From positions 1 to 37,500 of the forward strand of contig JABUQX010103437.1 of NCBI GenBank assembly GCA_015478945.1: DNA of 37,500 nt, read 5' to 3'. The first letter of the stretch is position 1. Each line of letters begins with the position of its first letter. A program made the translations under genes and the position numbers. Below the pieces are notes generated by a model. That model ran no database searches. It saw nothing but the letters and a program-made list of their open reading frames with translations, and was not told the origin of the DNA. Positions 1 to 9,949 of the stretch are shown one piece after another. The DNA is from Trachelipus rathkii. Its lineage: Eukaryota; Arthropoda; Malacostraca; Isopoda; Trachelipodidae.

Positions 1-115
1 AACAAAGAAGAGAGATAACGCTTAGAGAGAGCGTGAGAGAAAACAGTAGAAAGTGGAAAGAAAATGGTTAATGGGAGGAAAAAAAAAAAAAAAAGGAAGG
101 AGAGAGAGAATAATA
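1..115. repeat. Purine-rich low-complexity sequence with A-run
   Basis: The + strand is almost entirely A and G, with GAGAGA stretches and a run of about 16 A at roughly 79-95. No reading frame or known motif is visible. It is simple-sequence DNA at the window edge, so its real left limit is unknown. Confidence 0.7.
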
Positions 116-187
116 TTATAATATGTAAATAGATTTTTTTTTTTTTTTTTATTATTTTTTTATTTCTTTCATTATATATTTATCTAT

Positions 188-225
<38 letters not shown>

Positions 226-404
226 ATATTATAGTTATTTATATATTTTATATATTTATATATTTTATATTTATTTAACCCCCCAAAAAAAGAATAATTA
301 AAGAGGGAAATAAAAATAATTTATATTATTATTATTTATTATTATTTATATTTTTAGTTATGTAGGGTGGAAAAATGAAATAAAAAAACTTTTTTTTTAT
401 AAGT
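116..404. repeat. T-rich and (TA)n microsatellite tract
   Basis: A run of T at about 133-150 is followed by TATATA repeats at 190-225 and further ATTTATAT and ATTATT simple sequence. A short CCCCCC then AAAAAA step interrupts it near 280. Nothing gene-like is present. Confidence 0.75.
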
Positions 405-632
405 TGTCCCTACCCCTACCTACATATATACCCCTCATACCCCTACCTCACCTACCCTATACCTCCCCCCTACCCCAATACAAATAATAAATCACCCTTT
501 ATATTATTTATTTTTATTTATAGTAGGTGGTGAGGTCTTTGGTTTTGATTTACTATTATATTTATTATTATATAAAAGCCCCCTCATACGTACCCCTATA
601 CCCTATAGCCCACCCCTACCCTATATAGTTTA
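405..632. repeat. C-rich degenerate CCCCTACC blocks
   Basis: Two C-rich patches (about 408-478 and 578-632) are built from irregular CCCCTA, CCTACC and CCCCTCATAC units and are separated by AT-rich sequence. Between them, 521-535 reads TAGTAGGTGGTGAGG. This is nearly complementary to the CCTCACCTACCCTAT at 446-460, so a stem is possible. The spacing is irregular, so this is degenerate simple sequence and not a regular minisatellite. Apart from its C-richness it does not match the telomere-type CCTAA block near 35.35 kb. Confidence 0.55.
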
Positions 633-639
633 ATATTTT

Positions 640-3200
640 GCTGACGTGTAAACCTTTGTTTTGGAACGTACATCACTGTTTTTTTTTATTATTTATTTTT
701 TTTTAGACGGTGCCACCCACTCACGGGCAGTTGAATGGAAGTAGGAAATATAGTTTTTCTCCATTTTTAATATAAAATAATAATTAAATATATTTTATTT
801 TAATCAGCTAAATTATTATTATTTTATTACGGGTCTGAAAGGACATAATTAATACATTTAGTTTTTGGTTTTTGCTTATGATGTAATATTGTCTGTTTGT
901 TATTCATATGCCGGTGGGTTTTAAATTTTATATTATTTTTCAAAATAGTCTTTAAGTCTTGTTTTTTAAGGATTTAATAAGTCTATCCTTGAATGTTAAA
1001 GAGGCGAAACTGCAGTTTTATTGAATATCTACAGAGAGAATTCAAATTTATTGAACAGGACAAGTTAGGTGTGTAGCCAAGATGGTGTACAACATTGTAA
1101 TGTTCATATTTCCATTGTTCATGGAGTCAGAATCAACATCAACTTAGATCTACGTAGCCAGAAATATAAGGTGCTGAAATGACATCAGCTTCTTTTATTT
1201 TGATTGATGAGACATGAATGGTGACAGTGAAGTAAAAACTTTGGCATACTAAGTGAATCGCTCTTGGTGTTTATCATGTTGTGCGTCCCGGCCAAGGATT
1301 TATCACAAATGAATGATTGTCGACTTTGACAAACAAATTTTTATTAATCAAATTTTCTGATGTGCGTACTCCAATCAGAACAGTCATTTGGTCTCATTTT
1401 AATTACTAGATACATTACTTGGTTTGGGGGGAAGATAAAATGAAAAAGAAAATGTTGAATAAATATCCATTAGTTGTTTTTTAGGTTGATCAAGGTATTA
1501 GAAGAAGAACTTTTAAAAGATAGCTTTTTTTTCTATACCTTGCTTGTTTGCTGCAATGATATTTTTGGCCAGAAGTGTGTGATGTTCGCAAGTATAAGGG
1601 TCGAATCCCGAAAATCTGGACATACATTCGATTATATTGTAGATTTTCAAAATTTTCAGCTGAAATTTCTTCATAATTTTTCAATTTTCAGTATTTAGAA
1701 ACAATAATTTAACGTATCTCTCACATGTTTATTTATCTTTATTTTTAGTGGATTAGTTATTGGATGTGAGTGATTTTTTATTTATATTTATTATTTTATT
1801 TATTATTTTATTATGCTGAGGAACTGATTTTTATTTACTAAATTATTATTTTTTGTAAACTTGGGAGATCTGTTAATCTATCAGTTAATTAATTTATTGC
1901 ATAATTTTAATTTAATTGATATTATAATAAATAAAACATAAATTCCTGTAAAAAAGTGAAGAATAAAAAAAAAAAAAAAAAGAAAAAAATAACTGATATG
2001 TTGAATCAAGTGACTTTGGCTGGCTTAACCATTATGAAAATTTATTGAACTAATCGCAATACAATATGAATTAAATTAAATGATTTTCATTTATTTATAA
2101 GCTCATTAATGATTCAGAAAGTCGCAAAATAATAAGTAAACACGCACAAAGTTTGTGTAACAAAATTATTGTTTCCTTAATAAAATATTAATTTATATGG
2201 TATTTAATTATGTTTTGGTTTAATATCTATCGTGACGCAGTTCCAATTTTGCTAAATTATTCTGACAAATTATAGGAGGGGAGAAGATGTGTTGGTGGTA
2301 TAAATACTAGATTGTAAGTCGATTTGGAATTAAGTAAGAGCTGGTAAACGAGAATTTATTCAAGCATCCATTTATAGAATCGAAACTAATAATTTGAGAG
2401 GTAACTTTATTACTCATATTTTTTTCTTTTTCATAAATATTACCAAGATTATTAATTACATTGTATTTGGCAGGGGGGGTTTCCTTGTGCTGAACCATCC
2501 ATATATTGAAATTAATAAAAAATTTGATTTACGATTCAAGATTTTAATATGTTTCTTTGCTAAAATACACGTCTAGTCTGAAGACATAGATTTATTAACA
2601 ATTGTACACAATGTATGTATAGAGCTTTTGGATACTCATTCCGAATACATCCACATTCATGCTACAAAATTCCTTGGCTCTTAAATTTATAATCAGTTAC
2701 CTCCCTTTATCGTTTTTCCATTAGCTTAGTATGTGTAGTCAGATTACGAAACGTCTATGGAGTATTTACTAAGGTACTACGTCGAACTAAACTAAAAAAT
2801 AGATGTAAAATGAATAGAATTTATGCAATCAGAATCAATTGAGTTATTAGCACAGAAATAATAACATAAACATAACTTACAAATTGGTGTAATGCCATGA
2901 ATAATTTATTACTATGCTGAATTATTGCTTAATAGCCTATAAGTAATGCAGCTCAAGATCCTTACTCAATACTAAAGTGATTGTCGTGTTAGGTAACCAT
3001 CACTTGTGACGCTAAGTGATTATCTTCTTATCTAACACAGTTATATGATATTGGGATGATTATCAAACAGAAAATCTCATACGAGAAGATTGAACTAAAA
3101 ATGGATAGCAAATTCACTTTTTTATATCTAATTTTTTATTTTTTATTTTTTTTTTAATTTATTTTTTTTGCTTATTCTAAACACTTGTCTATAAAACTTT
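640..3200. other. AT-rich left flank with no recognisable gene
   Basis: About 2.5 kb of AT-rich sequence with poly-T and poly-A runs (for example 1967-1987 and 3119-3170). Parts near 960-1420 are less simple and look like ordinary intergenic or intronic DNA. Open frames such as 1474-1698 (74 codons, starting at TTG) and 2394-2576 have no recognisable motif, and both strands are open over much of the same span, as expected by chance in AT-rich DNA. A fragment around 2960-3050 faintly resembles the satellite (AATACTAAAGTGATT, TTAGGTAACC). I see no splice-supported exon. Confidence 0.5.
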
Positions 3201-3213
3201 TCTCCTCGTAGAT

Positions 3214-3330
3214 TGATTTGGCACCATCGTAACGTTTTTAGGCAGGATGGGGGACGTATGCCGTGGGGTGACTCATTTCTTAAGTAATATGCAGAACTCT
3301 AAATGTATTCTTGGAAGTAAATTACATTAT
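3214..3330 (+). repeat. Leftmost recognisable satellite monomer
   Basis: The stretch contains TTTGGCACC, then GTAACG, TTTTTAGGCAGG, GGGGACGTATGCC and CAGAACTCTAAATGTATTC, in the same order as the satellite consensus (TTTGGACTCCTAGGTAA, TTTAGGCAGG, GTATC, AAGAACTCTAAAATAC). It is diverged, but the ordered matches make chance unlikely. This sets the minimum left limit of the array. Confidence 0.55.
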
Positions 3331-6300
3331 TTTTTTTTTGTGTTGTCAACTTAAACGTAACAGTCGCCATGATTGGTCGAAGTGTTCTCGCATAATGGGG
3401 TATTCTTCGTACAGTGTTCCGAGAGGGATCAGCACGAAATCCAGTAAAGAGTTTGAATAAAAAGGGTATCGTCAGCAATATCGTAGCTCTCAGATCACAT
3501 AGCGGGTGCAACTCTTGCTATCATAGTGAGGTATAGTCAATAATTTGTGATTACTAGGATACTATAATGTAAGACGATGATGTATGTTAAGAGTAATCTA
3601 TCATTATATGAAAGTAACATTACTAGACAATATCATTATCAATATAAGAATAATTATATATTACTAGAGTTGTATGAGCAAATTATATAATAGATGTCGT
3701 TAAGATTCGAGCTAGGTTAATTAAGTATACCTACTATAATTCAATATCCGTTTATAAGTGTTTAAACATCATATAAATTAAATATATATATTAGATAGTT
3801 GATAAAATAATATTCAGCCAATTCATGAACTAAATATACACTGTTACTACAGTTAAAATATTTTATAACCATTTCAGTTCTAACGACAACTAAAAAGCTG
3901 AAGGTATAATTATAATTATTATGAGTATTATTATTTATTGAAGAACAACTAAATAAAATTTGTATTACTTGTAGAGCTGCACAAGCTGTAAAGTGTATAT
4001 ATATTAGTCAAATAACAAGTGAAATAATTGTTTATAAAAAAAAAATTAAATTAATATATCATCTATGTTATAAATTGTGTTAAAACTATTTTAACTAAAA
4101 TTGATTCATTTAAGTAGTAAAAAATAAATTTAGTCATTCAAATATTATGAAAAGCCTAGAAAAAATGATTAAGAAACTCCCTATAATAGTTAGTATATAT
4201 AGTATATTATATGATATGACGGTATTTACTATAATATTTACCAGGCATACACCTATTATATATACTATTATAATATATAGTAGAGTAAATGATAGTAAAT
4301 GAATACAGTTTAAATCATTAATATATCTCACTATATATTACTAATAATACATAATTTTTAATATTTATTCTATATGTTATTATGCCATACTATCTATAAA
4401 TATATTAATTTGTAATATAGCCTAATATAGTAATAAGTAATAACATATGTACTGGTGAGCCTGCTCATATAGTAATCTCGCGGCGCGAAACTTCTTACAA
4501 GTGCAGATCACCCTTTGATTTGAAAGGTACTATAAAATATACTTGAGGCGCGTCAAAGATTTTGCGCGTATAATGTGAAAAAGTACCTCAGTGGGTCTTA
4601 AAGATTAATATACAATGTTCATACTCACTTCCGAGTGTTGTACACGATCTACGTGAGTGATTGAAGATGATATAATAGTAACTGTAAGCCGGTCAGTGTG
4701 TAGACGTGTAGCTGAATTAAAGTTATAGGCATATACTAAAGAAAACCAAAGAAAATATGGATAAGAGTTGATTTATTATCATACAACCAAGTAATTCTAA
4801 CCATTACAATTACAAAAGTGAATTGACTAGCATAATACAGTGTGTCATATACATAGCGGTTGTTACCCCTCGTGGCCACTTCCACTGTCTCCCCATAGCG
4901 TCGGATATAAAGCAATATATGAGAATAAAGTTGAGATTATCGATAATTAAGATAAGCGAGATATTATTCCTCCGACATTAGCTAAACGGATTTGTCAAAG
5001 CGGTCTTACTGCAAGCTCATTGAGCGTGGACGTAATGACATATTTGGTACACACCTCTAATGAGAGGCCCCCGAACAGCAACCAGAGGCTGTTCAGCAAG
5101 AGTATCCCAAACATGGTTCCAGTACGTATTCGTAGAGACTGGGCTCCTCCGGCAAGAAAATGCCTAGCAAGTATAGACCCCTAACTACTTGTAGGACTGC
5201 GTGTATTTGAGAGGACTGACCCTACGCGTCGCTAAGTGCTTGGCGGCTCTTGTAGGTTGATAGGTCGCCGTTCTCATCTAGTGTTTATAGCCTATCCACA
5301 AACACAATGGACCGCACAATGAAAGACGCGAAAAAGGTCCTTAATAAATCAGCCACACATTAGAATAAAATCTTAAGCAGAAAGTTGTATGTTCGATTCA
5401 ACGTTCGATGAAAACGTTTACATGCGATTTAGCGTTCACCTACGAAAGCTCTACTACACACTTCATCAGGTACAATATATTCTCGTGCGAGCATCGGAGT
5501 CCTCACACATAAACGGTTGTCATGCCCTCTTTAACACCATACGAAAAACCGACAGAGCGTCACTGTTCTAAGTATGCAAATCTTTGAAGAACCTTTGAGG
5601 ACACTATACACAGCACAGTTAGTAATAACAGTTGTTCAGTGGACTGCACGTCTCCGCAGCAAATTTGCTAACGAGTAATTCTGGTATCAGTGTAGTGTAG
5701 AAAACCTCGACTACACACAAATGGAGCGTGCTACCAAATCGAATACAACAGTGAGCGGCTTGTGAGAAAATGAAGAGAGAGCGTCATGAACTTCCGATGC
5801 TTCCGTGAGTGGTACAGAGATAGTGGCCGATTCGTCAGATTAATTGTAAATACATTATGTGTTATAGCACAGGATCATGTAGTAAATGTTTCTGATCGTC
5901 CTAAGAGACTGTGCTTGATTACAGCTCGAAAGTATTCAGCAAATGCTGAAGCCTACAAATCGGAGGAGCTGTGTATGTAGCAGTACGGGTACAGTACGTA
6001 GTTTTCATTAAAAACGCATAACGAAAGCACATGCCTCTTAGAGACAGGATGAATCCGTCTCGTTCGAGTAATAACCGTCGGGATGATCACCTGGACAGTG
6101 TAGTCTAGTGTTGCTCCAGGGTGTCTTGAAGGTACTCATTCATGATAGCCAAGCAGAAGGACTTCGTACTCGTACACTAGTCATGCTGATGCGAGTTCAC
6201 TCGTAGATCAGTAAATCTAGATGAGCGTAGTCGAGCTTAGGAGTATATGCGCCTGTCCTGAGAATGGCCTGCCTTCAGAAGTTGTGATCACTTGCGCTTC

Positions 6301-7869
6301 TATGAGATAGTCTAGTTATCATACTTACTATGACGATAAATGGCTTGCTTACTTTATATAAAGTTGAACCATAAATAGATTATGAGGCTGACAGTCTTGA
6401 GCTACCTTGGAGCATTAGAATTGTTTTTTATTATATCGTTAGTTGTGGAGTTGAAGGTTGTCAATATGCCATTAATAAATTCTAAAAATGACGTACCATT
6501 GGGAATATATACGTACATTTGGCTATTCAGTTATTTACATTATGACGATTGATAGTTCGCATAACGGTTGTAGTTACATTCAGGTATGACACTCTGCGAG
6601 TCTACTGTTTCCAATCGACACCATAATAAAGGACTATAACTCTAGGCTCTACATTCTCTAATTCGAGTATAAGAATGAGAGAAGAGTTTGCGTTCACAAT
6701 AATCATTTACTGAAGCCAACTACAGAGTTGTTCAGCCAAGATATTATACATAAACTACGATTTGGCACTGGTGTGCTATAGATACGAAGTCGATAGTTAT
6801 CGAAGCGTTCTAAAGTATATGCCGTATATAATTATAGATATGAGTACATATATCATCTATACTTATATATACTACACTACTATATATGAATGATGTATAT
6901 ATTACATAAGTATATGTTTATCTGATGAATATATATAATATAACTAAAAGTTTCGTGGATATATCAATATAATAATTAGCTAAGTGATACTATAATAAAA
7001 ATTAGCGATTCATACTAAACATTGACTATATAGTATATATATAATTATTATACTTTCAATATATACTACAGTATAGTATATAACTATTGTGCTAATACTA
7101 TGACTTATGACCTTAGTGTAAATTTATAAGAGCTAGGTGGGTGTTGTGGAGGTACATAGTATTACTTCTTAAGTGAAGAATATTCTAAATATACTATATA
7201 CATTTGAGTGTTAATGAGGTCGTATCCATAACAGCGTCGTATAGTCGTATGCTTAAGATAGATTATATCGTTCTTATATTATAAATTAAAGAGTATCAAT
7301 GTCTAATATAGAAATACAATATATAATACGTTGCACTAGGTAAATTAAATTATATTATATATTATTTTATACAACACAGATACTATATATACTATAGTAA
7401 TCACAAATATATCTTTATATATTTAAGTTCCCAGACTAAAAAAGAGATAATAATATATATCATACTTACTACTATACTATTGATCTCTATAAGTTGAATA
7501 AATTAGATACTGATATTATTTATCACATTATACTAATATAGTATTAATAATATATCAACTATTATATCATTAAGGTATTTATATGTTACCTCTAGAAGTA
7601 ATAACCTACCCTAAGGTATAGGTTATCATATTATATATAGCAGGTGATAGCCTAATTAGTGATGGATAACCTAATACTTTACGCACAGAAAACTTCTCTA
7701 TATTTTACAATCACGAACACTTTCAGATTCATATATTACATTCTGCGTGTTCCTAGTGACATGCTAATATATAATTATTCATATATTCACAATGGTAGTT
7801 TGAGTTGCACAAGTTATATCATATACAGAGTATCAATTTATGAGCGTATATACCTATTATATATAATAG
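3331..7869 (+). repeat. Strongly decayed part of the ~183-bp satellite array
   Basis: Recognisable islands keep consensus order and + orientation. At 3690-3775 there is TTCGAGCTAGG then TATCCGTTTATAAGTG. At 6085-6250 there is AGGGTGTCTTGAAGGTA, ending with GCGTAGTCGAGCTTAGGAG (a 17-base exact anchor from about 6222). At 7130-7270 there is AGGTGGGTGTTGTGGAGGTA, CTTCTTAAGTGAAGAA and CTAAATATAC. At 7730-7760 there is ACATTCTGCGTGTTC. Between islands the sequence is too corrupted to place monomers. Much of 4440-6080 has a higher GC content and frequent CG dinucleotides, unlike the consensus. That fits random insertion errors better than natural decay. Short open frames here (5389-5571, 5786-5980, 7659-7883) are incidental. 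Confidence 0.55.
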
Positions 7870-8130
7870 TACACCTTAAGTGACTATACTAGATTAGTGT
7901 TATTATATATATATATCATATACTAACAATAGTATACTAAATAATTAATATATATAATATATAACGATTATTAAATATAAAGATATATATACTATATATT
8001 AGTATATATAAACTATAAAATACGTAATATATATATATAATATTATATAATATCTATATATATCGAATAATATGTATTATATTAGCATCCGATAACATCA
8101 ATATATCACTAGATTATACAATCAGTTATC
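7870..8130. repeat. (TA)n-rich microsatellite left of GC-rich copy A
   Basis: Dense ATATAT and TATA simple sequence, densest about 7900-8070. It occupies the mirror position to the AT tract at 9065-9250, so the AT tracts may be the outer parts of the inverted A/B repeat block. Confidence 0.65.
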
Positions 8131-8139
8131 ACACCTGGG

Positions 8140-8510
8140 CCCTATTACGCGGGGTACAGATACGGTAGAAATTCATTCTATTGTGTCTATAATGGCTGGT
8201 CGCCCCCGCGTCCAGATAGAAGTTGAGAGCGGCTGCCCTAAGGTGAAAACCCCGCCAGACGAAGTTGGCCAAGGAGACCTTCCGGGGACATCATCGAGCG
8301 CGTGCACGCCACCGTTGCGAGGCGCACCGGGGGAGACTAGGATCCCCCCCCGGGATGGTATACCCGGAACCACATGACCTCATAGACGACTTTTGGTCTC
8401 TGAGGTGTCGCGGTGGTTCCTAAGCCGACACCTCCGGGTAGAACTACGTTTCTCCCCTACTGTCCCCCAGTTCGCTCGAGCCTCACTATAAATTTGGTGA
8501 AATGAATTGG
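8140..8510 (-). repeat. GC-rich dispersed repeat, copy A (inverted arm)
   Basis: This GC-rich island lies in AT-rich DNA. Read on the - strand from 8510, it begins TGAATTGG-complement, then AGTGAGGCTCGAGCG, GGGGGACAGTAGGGG, CCCGGAGGTGTCGG, GGAACCACCGCGACACC, GAGACCAAA and a GGGGGGGGATCC / TAGTCTCCCCC hairpin. The same order of motifs occurs in copy C (33,561 onward). A shortened version occurs in copy B. Open frames exist on both strands over the centre (8173-8373 minus, 8183-8377 plus); on the - strand the hairpin region reads GGILVSPGAP, comparable to GGISPPDV in C. This may be the end of a non-LTR retrotransposon with residual coding frame, or a non-coding element. No reverse transcriptase motif is present, and I cannot assign a family. 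Confidence 0.6.
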
Positions 8511-8607
8511 TTTTTATGGTATTCGACGAATAACATAAAAAAGAAAAAGCAAACATAACGTTAAGATTTTCAAGATAGCCTCAATAAACAAAGAACAGTT
8601 ATTTCGA
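8511..8607. other. 97-bp spacer between inverted copies A and B
   Basis: AT-rich sequence separating the arms. The arms meet it with the exact inverted octamer TGAATTGG (8503-8510) and CCAATTCA (8608-8615). No motif is recognised inside. If transcribed, it would form the loop of a long hairpin. Confidence 0.55.
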
Positions 8608-8990
8608 CCAATTCAAGTGAGGCGAGGGGTCGAGCCGACGGGTGGACAGTAGGAGGGGGACGTTGCGTAAGGCGCGTATAGCTCGGAGGGGGGGATTAGT
8701 CCCCCCGCGTCCACGGGAGGTCTCGAGAGACCCCTGACTCTGCATCTTGAGCGGTTTAACTCTCACAGCTGTATTTCCTCTTGAGTTAATGTAAATAAAA
8801 ATAGAATTATACTACCAAAAACACTTTGGTATATATAACTGTCCCGTCGCTGAGAGCACGCACTCGCGGCATATAATATTTTAAAATAATAAAAAAAGAG
8901 TTAGTATAGCTGACATAGAATGATTCGACTGATCCAATCATAAAGTACATATTTTGTTTTACTGTAGGACCCGCCGTGCTGGAAAAGTAG
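8608..8990 (+). repeat. GC-rich dispersed repeat, copy B (internally deleted)
   Basis: Starts CCAATTCAAGTGAGGCG, then GCCGACGGGTGGACAGTAGG. It then jumps to CGGAGGGGGGGATTAGTCCC, followed by CCCTGACTCTGC, GCGGTTTAAC and, near 8957, GTTTTACTGTAGGACC. These blocks match copy C in order. Compared with A and C, about 130 bp are missing between the GGACAG motif and the hairpin (the CCCGGAG...GGAACC...GACACC part). A second small dyad, GGTCTCGAGAGACC, lies at about 8718-8731. A frame reading GGISPPAST crosses the hairpin, but a stop lies shortly upstream, so any coding role is broken. Confidence 0.6.
8688..8706 (+). other. G-run / C-run hairpin in copy B
   Basis: Seven G, the loop ATTAGT, then six C give a stem of at least six G:C pairs. 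The equivalent hairpins are at 33703-33721 in C and 8329-8351 in A (opposite strand, with a longer loop). A shared structured core in three otherwise diverged copies suggests the hairpin belongs to the element. Confidence 0.6.
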
Positions 8991-9250
8991 CAATCTTAAA
9001 TAACGTGTAAAGCAATTAGAACTAAAATCATGACTCATGTAATGATGATTAGAGTAATATGACTAATGATATTATATTATATATATATATATATATGATA
9101 TCTGTATGTGTCATATAATATAATATAGTATAGTTATACTATCATATATTACGTTACATTAATATACTGAACGATTCTGGTACAATAGTAAGTGTATATT
9201 AATATTAATATATATATACATCATATTTATATATATATAGAAATATAGTA
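8991..9250. repeat. AT-rich linker and (TA)n microsatellite right of copy B
   Basis: Short unique sequence is followed by TATATA-rich simple sequence at about 9070-9245. The same arrangement (GC-rich body, GTTTTACT..GTAGGACC motif, linker, TA tract) follows copy C at 33,931-34,215. The tract therefore seems to be part of a larger repeated segment. Confidence 0.55.
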
Positions 9251-9500
9251 ATATAAATATATCTATCAACCTTTCAATAGGCTCTCACAAATTAATGAAA
9301 TTATTACATAGAGTCAAAGCTAAAAAATAAAATAATAAAGAATTTGAAATAATTAATTGAAACAAAAAATATCACAAAAAGTAAGTTCTTTTTATAAAGA
9401 ACATCAATTTTGTATTAATATTTTTCTTACCTACAAGATGAAAAAGATGACCATTAAGTCTGACGGTAAGCTGAAAGCATACAATTACTTCGCAAAATTT
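9251..9500 (+). repeat. Downstream tail shared with the segment after copy C
   Basis: GAATTTGAAAT, then AATTGAAAC, AAAAAATAT, TTTTTCTTACCTA and ATGAAAAAGATGACCAT, in the same order as 34,230-34,370 (GAATTTGAAATTATATC, GAAAAAATATAAAAAC, TTTTTTTTACCTA, ATGAAAAATATTTCACAT). It contains a perfect hairpin, GTTCTTT-TTAT-AAAGAAC, at 9385-9402. An open frame of 65 codons at 9357-9554 is too short and lysine-rich to support as a gene. Confidence 0.5.
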
Positions 9501-9900
9501 TTCTTAGAAGGAAAAAATTTAATGAAAGTGAATAGAAAAGAAATATATATTTGATAAACATTAAAAATAACTAAAGATGATGGAAGGGGTTAACTCATAT
9601 AAATGATATATATTTAAAATAATATAATTATATATAACTATTAAAATTTTAGTTAAAATAATACTAATTAATATCATTAATAATATAGAAAACTTATAAT
9701 ATATATATGAGACCCTGTGAAATGATGGAAAAAGCGAGAAGACAGACAAAGAGAAGAGGAAGATTAAAGAACAATAGGGACGAAAAAGAAACTTTAGGCT
9801 ACTTTTTATATATTGTCTACAGATTAGCTTATATGTGATTATGTAGGTTATAATAGATTATTTGAAATTGTTACTATTAGATTATGTAGAGTTAGTAATG
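9501..9900. other. AT-rich and purine-rich sequence, no gene seen
   Basis: TA-rich simple sequence (9600-9710) is followed by an almost purely A/G stretch at about 9720-9795 (GAAAAAGCGAGAAGACAGAC). It forms the right edge of the block that interrupts the satellite array. Nothing else is recognised. Confidence 0.5.
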
Positions 9901-9949
9901 AGATTTAGGATCTCATGATGTGTAATCAGTAGCATCGAGGAGGAGGTTT

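Noticed and set aside
1585..1625. tRNA-like B-box (GGGTCGAATCCC)
   Set aside because: The flanking bases do not form a T-stem, and no acceptor stem, D-arm or anticodon arm can be built around it.
1474..1698. 74-codon open frame
   Set aside because: It starts at TTG, is overlapped by an open frame on the opposite strand, and has no recognisable motif.
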